Shown here in pieces: positions 26,587-35,036 of a stretch of DNA of 44,927 nucleotides. Source of the DNA: Bradyrhizobium sp. SRL28 (lineage in GTDB: Bacteria > Pseudomonadota > Alphaproteobacteria > Rhizobiales > Xanthobacteraceae); the NCBI RefSeq assembly GCF_018596315.1, contig NZ_JAHEAG010000043.1:1-44927 (forward strand), read 5' to 3'. A program made the position numbers and the translations under genes. The notes beneath the pieces are model-generated. The model saw nothing but the letters and a program-made list of their open reading frames with translations. It did not search any database and had not been told where the DNA came from. Numbering within the stretch: the first letter of the stretch is position 1; the number at the start of each line of letters is the position of its first letter.

Positions 26587-27234
26587 ATGCCGATCGATTC
26601 ATCAAAATTCTTCGACTCCATTCGCATCAAGCCTACCAAGGTGAGTGCGAAGCGCAAGGCGCAGGCGGGTCAGGAGGCCGTCACCTGCGAATGGGCGGGC
26701 TGCCAGAACAAGGGCTCGCACCGCGTGCGGAAGGGGCGCGAGAACGCGCGCGAGTACTGGCACTTCTGTCTCGACCATGTCCGTGAGTACAACCAGTCCT
26801 ACAATTTCCAGGGCATGAATCCGGAAGCGGTTGCGCGCTACCAGAAGGATGCGCTGACCGGCCATCGCCCGACCTGGAAGATGGGCGCCAACACCAGCGC
26901 CAAGCGCGGCAAGGGCAACGTCGAGGAAGACCTCGGCGGAGCCGCCGATCCCTTCAACGTGTTTGCCGAACTCAACGGCCGCGCCGGCTGGCGGCCTGGC
27001 CCCGGCGCGCAGGGCAAGCGCGAGACCCGCACGGTGATGAACGCCGAGCGCAAGGCGCTGCAGGTGATGGGGCTCACCGCCGAAGCCACGCTCGGGGACG
27101 TCAAGGCCAAGTACAAGGCGCTGGTGAAGCAGCACCATCCCGACGCCAATGGCGGCGACCGCTCCGGCGAAGACCGCCTGATCGAGATCATCAATGCGTA
27201 CAACTATCTGAAGACCGTGGTGCGCGAGGCGTAG
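26587..27234 (+). CDS. J-domain protein (DnaJ-class co-chaperone)
   Basis: The 215-residue protein has an N-terminal region with a 'CEWAGC' plus His/Cys pattern (about residues 33-60) that could bind zinc, and a C-terminal J domain (about 157-215). The J domain includes 'QVMGLTAEATLGDVKAKYKALVKQHHPD', with the HPD motif that stimulates Hsp70 ATPase. I recognise it as a conserved core gene of Bradyrhizobium-like genomes, normally beside bolA. Its composition is more GC-rich than its neighbours. It is intact and probably functional, with its position next to a broken bolA marking a boundary between core and accessory DNA. Confidence 0.85.
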   Translation: MPIDSSKFFDSIRIKPTKVSAKRKAQAGQEAVTCEWAGCQNKGSHRVRKGRENAREYWHFCLDHVREYNQSYNFQGMNPEAVARYQKDALTGHRPTWKMGANTSAKRGKGNVEEDLGGAADPFNVFAELNGRAGWRPGPGAQGKRETRTVMNAERKALQVMGLTAEATLGDVKAKYKALVKQHHPDANGGDRSGEDRLIEIINAYNYLKTVVREA

Positions 27235-27278
27235 CGCCCCGCGCGTCAGACCCGTAGATGGGGTAACGGGCCCGGTCT

Positions 27279-27347
27279 GCCTTCCAAGCAAGCCGCGCTT
27301 GCTACGGCGCTGTTGAGTGCGCGCTTCGCGCGGCTTGCTTGGAAGGC
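27279..27347. repeat. 20-bp perfect inverted repeat before the IS110 transposase
   Basis: GCCTTCCAAGCAAGCCGCGC at 27279-27298 is exactly complementary to 27328-27347, with 29 bases between. It could act as terminator of the J-domain gene, or be part of the structured non-coding left end of the IS110-family element, the region that in IS110 relatives encodes the bridge RNA. Confidence 0.75.
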
Positions 27348-27424
27348 GGGCGGTCGTCCCTCACATGGATGGTGTTACGGAGTCGAGGGTTGGACCTCGC
27401 TCCAAGCATCAAGGAGAGACGACC

Positions 27425-28465
27425 ATGGAGCATTATGCAGGAATCGACGTGTCTTTGGAATGCTCGAGCGTGTGCGTTGTGGATGGGAACGGCAAGATCG
27501 TCCGGGAAGGCAAGGCGGCAAGTGAGCCGGCGGCGCTGATTGGCTGGTTCAGCTCACTCGGGCTTGGGCTGACCCGGATCGGGCTGGAAGCTGGGCCGCT
27601 GTCGCAATGGCTGCACGGGGCACTGAAGCAGGCTGGGCTCGCGGTTGAGCTACTGGAGACGCGGCACGTGCACGATGCGTTCAAGGCGATGCCGGTGAAG
27701 TCGGACCGCAATGACGCACGGGGGATCGCGCAATTGATGCGGCTGGGCTGGTTCCGGCCGGTGCACTGCAAGTCGATAAATGCCCAGGAAGTACGTGCCG
27801 TGCTGACGGCGCGCAAGCTGGTCCAGAGCAAGCTTCTGGATGTCGAGAATAGTCTACGCGGGATCCTGCGGGGCTTTGGGCTGAAGGTTGGCAAGACGAC
27901 GGGAACAGATTTTGCCGGACGGATCAACGAGTTGGTAAAGGGGCATCCGAACCTGGAAGTGATCGCAGAAGCGCTGCTGCGGGTTCGCAGCGCCCTGCTC
28001 AGTGAGTTCAAAGCCTTCGAGAAGCGGGCCTGCAAGATGTCGCGGATGGATGCCAAAGCCAGGTTGTTGATGTCGACGCCTGCGGTGGGACCGATCATCT
28101 CGCTGACCTATGCCTCGGCGATCGACGATCCCGCGCGGTTCACATCCTCCAAGAAGGCCGGGTCGCATTTCGGGCTGACGCCGAAGAAGCACCAGTCCGG
28201 CGAGACCGACCGATCGGGACGGATCAGCAAGATCGGGGACGCCTCCGTGCGCGAGGCGCTCTACCAGGCCGCTCACCTCATGCTGACCAAGCCGATCAAG
28301 GGATGTTCGCAGCTCAAGAGCTGGGCGATGCGGATTGCCAAACGTGCCGGCATGAACAAGGCCAAGGTCGCGCTGGCGCGTAAGCTCGCCGTGATCATGC
28401 ATCGCATGCTCAAGGACGGCGCGCCTTTCAATCCGCTCGCCAAGACAAACGCTGCAACGACTTAA
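27425..28465 (+). mobile_element. IS110-family element, intact transposase
   Basis: From the ATG at 27425 (AAGGAGAGACGACC upstream) the transposase has 346 residues. It has an N-terminal DEDD recombinase domain: 'YAGIDVSLECSSVCVVD', 'IGLEAGPLSQWL' and 'VKSDRNDARGIAQ'. A C-terminal Transposase_20 region follows with 'LLMSTPAVGPIISLTY', 'FTSSKKAGSHFGLTP' and 'SGRISKIGDASVREALYQAA'. This is IS110/IS1111-type. No frameshift is seen, so the element may be active. Its ends cannot be fixed by terminal repeats, which this family lacks; about 190 bases of non-coding DNA precede and some 230 follow. The only complete transposase in the window. Confidence 0.92.
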
Positions 28466-28725
28466 GGAGGAACAACAAGGTTTTCGGGCGGGTCACGACA
28501 CCAGCCTTCCCGAAGCGAAGTCCCTTCGCCGGGACGATGGATCAGGTCAGGCCGTCATCCGGGATGTCGACACATCGAACGATGTGATCACGCTTTCCGT
28601 AGATTGGCCGACCTATCCTCTTACGAACCTCATCAGGCGACGGCCTTGCGCCGATCCCGTACAGAAGCAAGTTCCCGGCGAGCGGATGACGTAAAAGGGA
28701 TTGACTAATCGAGGCCCGTTACAGA

Positions 28726-28812
28726 AGCCCGGATGAAGCGCAAGCGTAATCCGGGCGTCTCTCTCGCAGATAGATTAACCGTTCCCGGACTACGCTTCGC
28801 TCCATCCGGGCT
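28726..28812. repeat. Bradyrhizobium-type palindromic repeat
   Basis: AGCCCGGATGAAGCGCAAGC... (28726-28755) pairs with the nearly complementary 28784-28812, giving a long imperfect hairpin with CCCGGA/TCCGGG ends. Repeats of this kind are frequent between genes in Bradyrhizobium chromosomes. Confidence 0.7.
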
Positions 28813-28879
28813 ACGATGTCATCCGTTAAGAAGCCGATTCAAGAGGTGACCGGTCGCTGGGCGGCTGCGATGAGGGCGG

Positions 28880-28968
28880 TCAGGAAAGGCACCAAAGAGC
28901 CCTCAGCCAAGCGAGGATGCGGCGGAAGTTGTGGCCGATGGCGGAGAGGATGTTCTTCACGGACGACT
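28880..28968 (-). mobile_element. IS5-type transposase, C-terminal scrap
   Basis: The minus frame 'SVKNILSAIGHNFRRILAWL' matches the C-terminal 'A(I/A)GxNFRRLLAWL' segment of IS5-group transposases and stops eight codons later. Only this scrap remains. Confidence 0.6.
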
Positions 28969-28974
28969 CAATAA

Positions 28975-29388
28975 ATGAGTCGACTAGAAAATGCACTTAT
29001 TCAATGTGCTTCCTCAGTCGGATGAGCGAGTATCGCATCAAGATCACCCATCTTGCCATCCTCAAATCGGAGCGTTGCACGCAAGCAGACTTGCTTGCGC
29101 GCACTGAACGCAGCACGACTGGAAGTACGCACCTGTTAAGTGGGACAATGACGAATTGATACTCTTTGAGATAATCGAATCCATTGCAGATGCGCATAAC
29201 TCCACTGGAACGAACCAGTCAGACGCATGAGAAATCCCCAACTTGCCAAGAATGAGGGAACCAATCCGTCCGAAGCTGGCGCGATTTGCCCGCGGCGTAT
29301 AGCGCCGACTCTCACTCGTTCGGCGTTGCGGGGCCTCTCGCAGATCGGTCGAACCCTAAAGTAGAGGCAGACCTTCCCCCGATTTAGA
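28975..29388. other. Fragments of an unidentified gene
   Basis: Short plus-strand pieces have protein-like composition, ending in one frame with 'KYAPVKWDNDELILFEIIES' up to a stop at 29230. Frame changes and stops between pieces indicate a decayed gene that I do not recognise. From 29231 to 29388 nothing is seen. Confidence 0.35.
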
Positions 29389-29781
29389 TTACTGAAGGTT
29401 ATCGTAGTCTGACTGCGACCTGGACATCCAATTCAAGAAAAAGAGATCCAGCTCCGGTCGCAGGATTACTGCATGGAGCCGGCCCCAATCGTCATTGGTA
29501 AGTTCGTCGGGCCACATCTGCGCGCCGTGAAGCACGCAATAGATGCGAACAGTATCACCGTCGACCAGGTAGGCCGCGACATAAGTGTGCGCGGGATGAC
29601 CAACTCGCGCGTGCCAGCGACGCGCCCCGGGCCGGCCACTGTCAGGAAAGTCGAGCAGGCGCCGCGCGGCATCGGCAATCTGTTCATCAACATGAACCGC
29701 TGCACGGGGATTCTCGGCTTCGATGTAGCTGAAAATGCCATCGAGATCGGACAGCGCGAATCGCGACCAGACGAGTTCCAC
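29389..29781 (-). CDS. ParE/RelE-type toxin with a shifted internal segment
   Basis: From a GTG start the product runs 130 residues. 'LDGIFSYIEAENPRAAVHVDEQI' and 'RRLLDFPDSGRPG' are the N-terminal helices of ParE-type toxins, and 'YVAAYLVDGDTV' and 'VLHGAQMWPDEL' the C-terminal strands. Between them about 13 residues (ARRWHARVGHPAH) do not fit the family, but the neighbouring frame reads 'RVAGTRELVIPRT' as expected. An inserted G and a lost C thus compensate. The frame also runs about 30 residues beyond the usual end. The antitoxin remnant ends four bases upstream. Toxicity is doubtful. Confidence 0.65.
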   Translation of the reverse strand: MELVWSRFALSDLDGIFSYIEAENPRAAVHVDEQIADAARRLLDFPDSGRPGARRWHARVGHPAHTYVAAYLVDGDTVRIYCVLHGAQMWPDELTNDDWGRLHAVILRPELDLFFLNWMSRSQSDYDNLQ

Positions 29782-29784
29782 CGT

Positions 29785-29912
29785 TCATGCTCCGCCACTT
29801 TTTCGAAGCGCAGCGGTACGGCGTTGCGCGAAATGTGCTTCGACCTCGGAATCATCGAGATCGGGCCGGGTATCCGCCAGTGCCTGGCGCACCTCCGCAC
29901 GGATACCGTGCC
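29785..29912 (-). pseudogene. Antitoxin C-terminal remnant of the ParE module
   Basis: The frame 'GIRAEVRQALADTRPDLDD' followed by 'VEAHFAQRRTAALRKSG' and a stop resembles the C-terminal half of ParD/RHH-type antitoxins. It lies directly before the toxin start. Its N-terminal DNA-binding half has been replaced by the DUF736 fragment upstream, in another frame. Confidence 0.5.
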
Positions 29913-29924
29913 CTCGTCGCCTTC

Positions 29925-30194
29925 GAAGAGGTTGGCGTAGATGGGCGCGGTGAGGGACGGATCGTCGAGCCTAACCGAGTAGTAGGTGCGGTTGTCCTTC
30001 GAGGTCCGGCGCCAGGCGGCACCGATCTCGACCCCGGAGACGATCACGCGCAGGTCTGGCGCCTTGTCGCTGGCGGAGGCGGGATCGCTGGGGACGAGGC
30101 GCGCCTTGGCGTTGATCGCAAGCGTCTTGATGATGCCGGTGTAGGTGCGATCGTTGCTGCGGGTGAACGAACCGATCTGGGCCGTGGTTGTCAT
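29925..30194 (-). CDS. DUF736 protein, truncated at the 3' end
   Basis: From MTTTAQIGSFTRSND to 'YANLFEGDEG' the product follows the DUF736 family and is nearly identical to the copy at the right window edge. The open frame continues beyond into out-of-family sequence because the gene is joined to the antitoxin remnant. DUF736 proteins are small proteins common on rhizobial plasmids and islands, often near conjugation or toxin-antitoxin genes. Their function is unknown. IS3 debris lies immediately before the start. Confidence 0.75.
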
Positions 30195-30205
30195 TCGGCC
30201 TGCAA

Positions 30206-30960
30206 TATTGACCCCTAGAACGGCTGATCGCATAACCAACCACACGGCGCAACCACGCGTCGAGAATGACGGCTACATAGACGAAGCCGACTGCGTTCGC
30301 GACGTAGGTAATGTCGACGACCCGCAGTTGGTCGGGCCCATTAACGGTCATGTCCTTCGCACGATTGGGATACATCGGCTGGTCGTGATCGCTATCGGTC
30401 GTTGCGACATGGTGGCGACAGACCTCGGCTGGAGACCATGCTCGCGCATGAGGTGCTTGATTTTCTTGCGATTGACGATCATCCACCGCTGCCGCAAGGC
30501 CGCGCGCACGCGCCGCCACCCGAAGCATTCGAACTCCTCGCAAATCGCCGCCATCGCTGCGACGATCGCGGTGTCATCGGTCGTCGCCGGCAAGGCCTCG
30601 TAATACGTCGAGCCGGCAATCCCCATCAGCTGGCATCCTTCCGCGATGGAAGGCCCGACGGGCCGACAATCACGGATGTAGGCGCACTTTTCGGCCGCGG
30701 TCTGCTGTTCATAGCGGCAGCTATCCGCGCCTCGTACTGCCCGACCAGGTCGGCCGCGACGGCGGCCTCATCGAGGGCGCCGGCCTCGAACTTCTGGACC
30801 CAAATGCGGATCAGATTACGCGACAGATCGTAGCGGTTCACCAGACCGTGCAAGGTCTCGCCGGCGAGAAACTCTTGCGCGACCTGACGTTTGAACTCCA
30901 GGCTGTGAATTCGATGCTTGGCAATGGGCTTCCGTCCTTCAAAAGCCCGGCATAGCGGTC
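30206..30960 (-). mobile_element. IS3-family insertion sequence, decayed
   Basis: Minus-strand pieces match orfA ('LHGLVNRYDLSRNLIRIWVQ', preserved as MHGLVNRYDLSRNL, with 'GALDEAAVAADLVGQYEARI') and orfB ('MGIAGSTYYEALPATTDDTA', 'FGWRRVRAALRQRWM', 'KIKHLMREHGLQPR', 'LRVVDITYVANAVGFVYVAV'). The second catalytic Asp and the Glu region are gone. Several frameshifts and truncation at 'GYAISRS' beside DUF736 show an inactive element. Confidence 0.85.
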
Positions 30961-31107
30961 AAACCTTAAATTCAACCCTGTCCGGGTCCAGGGGCCTACT
31001 CCAATGAGGGGGCAAGTTTGGGAGCGGATTAACGGCCTGATATCTCCAGGACTGCGCATTCAACTCGTAAAGCCCTGGTTCAAGCTTGACGCGTGTTGCA
31101 GTGAGCA

Positions 31108-31322
31108 TCATCCATTGGTCGTACCCAAAAATGGGATCATCCTTTCAAGAATTTCGGCTCCGTGAAGTTTGATTTTCCAGGTGAGCGCGTCGTCGAAGCT
31201 GGGCCATGTCGGTGAACGGTGTCCTGGTCGACCGCAATCCTGATCGGAGACCCGTTGATCGAAACCCAGCCGACCAATACGTTTCCGTCCCACTCCACGC
31301 CACTAATTTTCTCGCTCGTCAT
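31108..31322 (-). pseudogene. Small conserved-looking gene split by a frameshift
   Basis: The frame from 31322 gives 'KISGVEWDGNVLVGWVSING' and 'IRIAVDQDTVHRH'. One base out, the next frame continues sensibly with 'FDDALTWKIKLHGAEILERM' to a stop at 31108. Together they make one 70-residue protein, perhaps of a DUF1488-like type. I cannot name it firmly. Confidence 0.45.
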
Positions 31323-31330
31323 CGTTCAAT

Positions 31331-31967
31331 CTATCTCCAGGTCGGAGTTTCATCGAAAAAACGCTCCGTCAAGTGACTGTCGACGGCCAGAGTCATTGAG
31401 CATGTGAGTAGCGCCGAACTCGTCCGTGGGCGTGTTCCAACACAGCACTGCCGCTGGCCTCTCAGGACAGTGTTTAAAGCCGGCCACTTGTCGACCCAGG
31501 ATCGATACGAGACGGTGTGCGTAGAATTTGGGACAAAGAACGTGTGGCATAAACCGCGAATTCGCGTAAGAAAAAACATTATTGAGTTCAGGCGAATTGC
31601 TTGCGCAAAGTATCGCGCCCGCCAGCACCTTTCGATTTCCAGTGGCATGGAGAAATCCCGCTAGCGCCAAGGCGCTGGAGCGAGCTTCCGTTTCCCACTT
31701 GCGGACGTTTGCCGACGCGTAGACAGTCTTCAGGTCGTCGTCCGTGAAATATCCCGAAGCGATTGAATGGCAATAGAAATGGCAGGAATTCCTGCGATTG
31801 GATTTGCCGGAAATTGGGGCTCCGGGGTCGATTTTCTTGCGAATTGAGGTTGGGGATTGAACGAAGCCGCTGGCGCGGCATTTGAGGAGAGGTAGCAACG
31901 GTCGTCGCCTCCTGTCTGAGAGGATCGAGGGTTTTCAGAGCCCAACCCTTCAGACAGGAGGTTTCCG
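31331..31967. other. Unrecognised frames before the recombinase remnant
   Basis: A minus-strand frame of 182 codons (31350-31898) has a fairly protein-like middle ('YFTDDDLKTVYASANVRKWE', then 'RKVLAGAILCASNSPELNNVF'), but no start with a ribosome-binding site and no family I know. It may be a pseudogene. The last 70 bases hold the ribosome-binding site (AGGAGG) of the recombinase remnant. Confidence 0.4.
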
Positions 31968-32765
31968 ATGGCCCAGGTGAGCCCTCTCCGCCGACGCATG
32001 ATCGAGGACATGACGGTCCGCAATTTGTCGCCGGCGACGCAGGGATCGTATCTCAACGCGGTATCGAAGTTCAGCCGGTATTTTGGTCGATCCCCCGATC
32101 ATCTGGGCTTGGGGGATGTTCATGCGTTCCAGGTTCATCTGGTGGCGACGGGGATATCATGGCCGGCACTTAACCAGATCGTCTGTGCGTTGCGGTTTTT
32201 CTACGGCGTGACGTTAGGCCACAGCACGATCCCAGAGCGCATCGCCTATGCGCGGGAGCCTCGCAAACTGCCGGTCGTACTGAAAGTGCCGACGAGGTGG
32301 TGAGCTTTCTGGAGGCGGTCCCGAGCCTAAAGAGCCGCATAGCGTTGACGACAGTCTATGCCACCGGACTACGCGTGTCGGAGGTGGTTTTCCTCGCGGA
32401 TATCGACAGCCAGCGGATGGTGATCCGGGTCGAACAAGGCAAAGGCGGCCGGGACCATTACTTGATGCTCTCGCCGCAGCTTCTGAAGATTCTAAGGGCC
32501 TATTGGCGGCTAACCCGACCGACACGCTGGCTATTTCCCGGCCGCGACAGTGAGCGGCCGCTTGATGCGACCGTGCTGCACGCGGCGTGCCGCTCGGCTC
32601 ACATTGCAGCCGGTCTGAACAAGCGCGTTTGCACACACTACGGCACAGTTTTGCGACCCATCTTCTGGAGAACGGCGCCGACATTCGTGTCATCCAGGTT
32701 CTGCTTGGCCATGCCAGCCTGCAAAGCACGGCGCGCTACGCCCAGGTTGCCACCAAAACCATCAG
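31968..32765 (+). pseudogene. Tyrosine recombinase (XerC/D-like, IS91-associated), two frameshifts
   Basis: The gene begins well, with an AGGAGG site and MAQVSPLRRRMIEDM, and an N-terminal SAM-like core-binding domain. A one-base shift near 32285 breaks it; the next frame has 'ATGLRVSEV' with the first catalytic Arg and 'QGKGGRDHYLMLS'. A second shift near 32635 leads to 'HTLRHSFATHLLENGADI', 'LLGHAS' and 'TARYAQVA', holding the HxxR, His and Tyr residues. All catalytic residues survive but not in one frame. Such recombinases usually travel with IS91-type transposases. Confidence 0.82.
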
Positions 32766-32789
32766 CCAGACCTCGAGTCCGCTTGACCG

Positions 32790-33135
32790 GCTGCGATTGG
32801 AGATCCACGTCCACTGCGTCGTGCCGGGCGGCGGCCTCTCGCCCGATGGCGCGCGCTGGATCGCCAGCCGACCGAACTTCTTCCTGGCCGTCAAACCATT
32901 GTCCAGACTATTTCGCACACTTTTCTCAAACGTCTGTCCGCAGCCTTCAACTCCGGTGCCTTTCTTCGGCGATCTCGGAGCTCTGGCCGAGCCGGATGCC
33001 TTGCGGCCCACCTCGACGCCATGCGACGCATCAACTGGGTTGTGTACGCCAAGCGGCCCTTCGGCGGACCCGCCCAGGTCCTGGCCTATCTCGGCCGCTA
33101 CACCCATCGCGTCGAGTTGGGCCGGTTCTGTTGAA
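32790..33135 (+). mobile_element. IS91-family transposase fragment
   Basis: The frame continuing from the recombinase reads 'DRLRLEIHVHCVVPGGGLSPD' and 'GARWIASRPNFFLAVKPLS', an IS91/IS801 transposase block containing the HxH metal-binding type motif (HVHC). A later frame gives 'MRRINWVVYAKRPFGGP' and 'VLAYLGRYTHRV' with the catalytic Tyr region. Truncated at both ends. Confidence 0.75.
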
Positions 33136-33200
33136 AAAGACTGCTGTTGCAACGCAGGGGTATCAATGATTCAGTCTGTCCAATTGCAGGACTGAAGATC

Positions 33201-33545
33201 ATGATGGGACATCGGCAAGTCGAACAGGCTGTGTTGTTCTCTGAGTTCTCGCTCGAGACATATCCCCGCCGACCACCTGCTGCGGTCGATCGACCGGTTT
33301 GTCGACCTTGAACAGGTCAGGCGGGACTTGGCGCCCTTCTACAGCGGCATCGGTCGACCTTCGATCGATCCCGAACTGATGATCCGGATGCTCTTGATCG
33401 GTTACTGCTTCGGCATCCGATTGGAGCGGCGGCTGTGCGTAGGTCCACCTCAATCTGGCTTACCGGTGGTTCTGCCGGCTCGGTTTGGATGGCGCGGTGC
33501 CGGATCACTCGACGTTCTCCAGAACCGGCATGGCCGCTTCCGGCA
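33201..33545 (+). mobile_element. IS1182/IS5-type transposase, 5' fragment
   Basis: Plus-strand pieces show 'HIPADHLLRSIDRFVDL', 'RRDLAPFYSGIGRPSIDPEL' and 'MIRMLLIGYCFGIR', the N-terminal part of IS1182-type transposases, then shifted 'LDGAVPDHSTFSR'. The catalytic domain is lost. Positions 33546-33692 hold no gene. Confidence 0.72.
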
Positions 33546-33692
33546 GAGGCGGAATCCCGTCGCCAGGCCGCGGGCGCACGCCGAACCTTTCGGCGCAGAA
33601 GATGCGTGGAAGAAAGCGGCGATCGACGCCGCTAGGTTCGAGGCTGAGGAAAGCTCTCGATATGGGTGTCAGTTCGAAGATCATGGCCCGAC

Positions 33693-35036
33693 TCAGTTCA
33701 GGCGGCGGCCAATGGTTAGGTAGTCCGCGGGGGCCACATCGGCTGGATTGATCAGTCGACGCGCGTCGAACACCGTTTTGCCGGCGACTCGCAACGAGGT
33801 GAGTTCGCCGTATTCCTGTGTCCGAGTCGCGATGATGACGATCTCGGCCCATTCGACTTCGCGCCGCCAGTCAGACGAGAACTGAATACGGTTCGCGGCG
33901 ATTCCGATGGCGAGCTTGAAGTTCTCCGTCGCGAGCGGATCGTAACACCTGACATCCGCTTCGGCCCGCAGAAGATCGCGAGCGATCTTGATCGAGGCGG
34001 ATTCTCGCACGTCGTCGGTATTCGGTTTGAAGGAGAGGCCGAGAACGAGGGTTCGTCGGCCGGACAACGCTCCGAGCTTCCGCTCGAGGGTAGAGACGAT
34101 CTGGCCCGGCTGCGCGGCGTTCACGTCGAGAACGGCATTCAGCATATTCATCGGGAGGCCAAGGCTCTCGCCTTGGCTGCGCAGCGCCTGTACGTCCTTT
34201 GGAAAGCAGGACCCGCCGAATCCGCAGCCCGGAACGAGATAAGTCAGGATCTGTGGAGCAAGGCGGCCCAGGGGAGTGATCGGCGACCACCGTTTGTCGA
34301 GATAGACGCCGCGCATGACGTCGAGGACGTCGACACCTCCCACCGCAGTGCAGAGGTTTGCCATCTCGTTCGCGATGGAGATCTGGGTGGCCAGAATTGC
34401 ATTGTTGGCGTACTTGATCATTTCGGCCGTGCGGGTGTTCACCCGCACTTTGTCGCAGTTCCACGGAGCGTAGAGTTCCTCGAGCCGCGCCAGCGTCCTC
34501 TCATCCTCCTGACCGATCACGATGCGATCGGGCTCCATAAAATCCTCGATCGCCTCTCCTTCGCGAAGAAACTCCGGGTTCATACCCAAGCCGAATGCCC
34601 CGAGCTTCTTCCCGGACGAGTGCTCAAGCTCTTCCCGCACTATCGTGTCCGTTGTTCCTGGGATGACGGTGCTCTTCACGACGACTGATAGGTGATGAGG
34701 AGTAGTCGCGAGATAAGCGCCAATCTGGCGAGCGCACTGCCGGACGGCGCTGAGGTCGATCGCGCCGTTCTTCGACGGCGTGCCGACAGCGATCAGGGCG
34801 ATTTCCGCTGTCTCGATCGGGGCGTGTAGATCGGTGGTCGCCCGAAAGCGGGCCGATGCAAGCACTGACTTGAGCAGTTCAGGGAGACCGCGCTCATGGA
34901 TATGCGGCACGCCGTCGTTAAGCTGAGCGACGACATCCTTCCGCAGATCGACGCACGTCACGTCGTGTCCCTTCACCGCGAGGCACACGCCCGAGACGAG
35001 ACCCACATAACCGGACCCGACAACTGTGACGCGCAT
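33693..35036 (-). CDS. UDP-glucose 6-dehydrogenase family protein
   Basis: The start is taken at the ATG that overlaps the upstream stop (TGATG), giving 447 residues. The N-terminal Rossmann motif is 'VVGSGYVGLVSG'. 'VVVKSTVIPGTTD' and 'GMNPEFLREGEAIEDF' are standard, and the catalytic Cys277 lies in 'GCGFGGSCFPKD'. 'GLSFKPNTDDVRESAS' marks the C-terminal domain. It oxidises a UDP-hexose, most likely UDP-glucose to UDP-glucuronate, using NAD+. Coupling to a UDP-glucuronate-decarboxylase-like gene supports this substrate. Related UDP-ManNAc or GDP-mannose dehydrogenases cannot be fully excluded. Confidence 0.9.
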   Translation of the reverse strand: MRVTVVGSGYVGLVSGVCLAVKGHDVTCVDLRKDVVAQLNDGVPHIHERGLPELLKSVLASARFRATTDLHAPIETAEIALIAVGTPSKNGAIDLSAVRQCARQIGAYLATTPHHLSVVVKSTVIPGTTDTIVREELEHSSGKKLGAFGLGMNPEFLREGEAIEDFMEPDRIVIGQEDERTLARLEELYAPWNCDKVRVNTRTAEMIKYANNAILATQISIANEMANLCTAVGGVDVLDVMRGVYLDKRWSPITPLGRLAPQILTYLVPGCGFGGSCFPKDVQALRSQGESLGLPMNMLNAVLDVNAAQPGQIVSTLERKLGALSGRRTLVLGLSFKPNTDDVRESASIKIARDLLRAEADVRCYDPLATENFKLAIGIAANRIQFSSDWRREVEWAEIVIIATRTQEYGELTSLRVAGKTVFDARRLINPADVAPADYLTIGRRLN

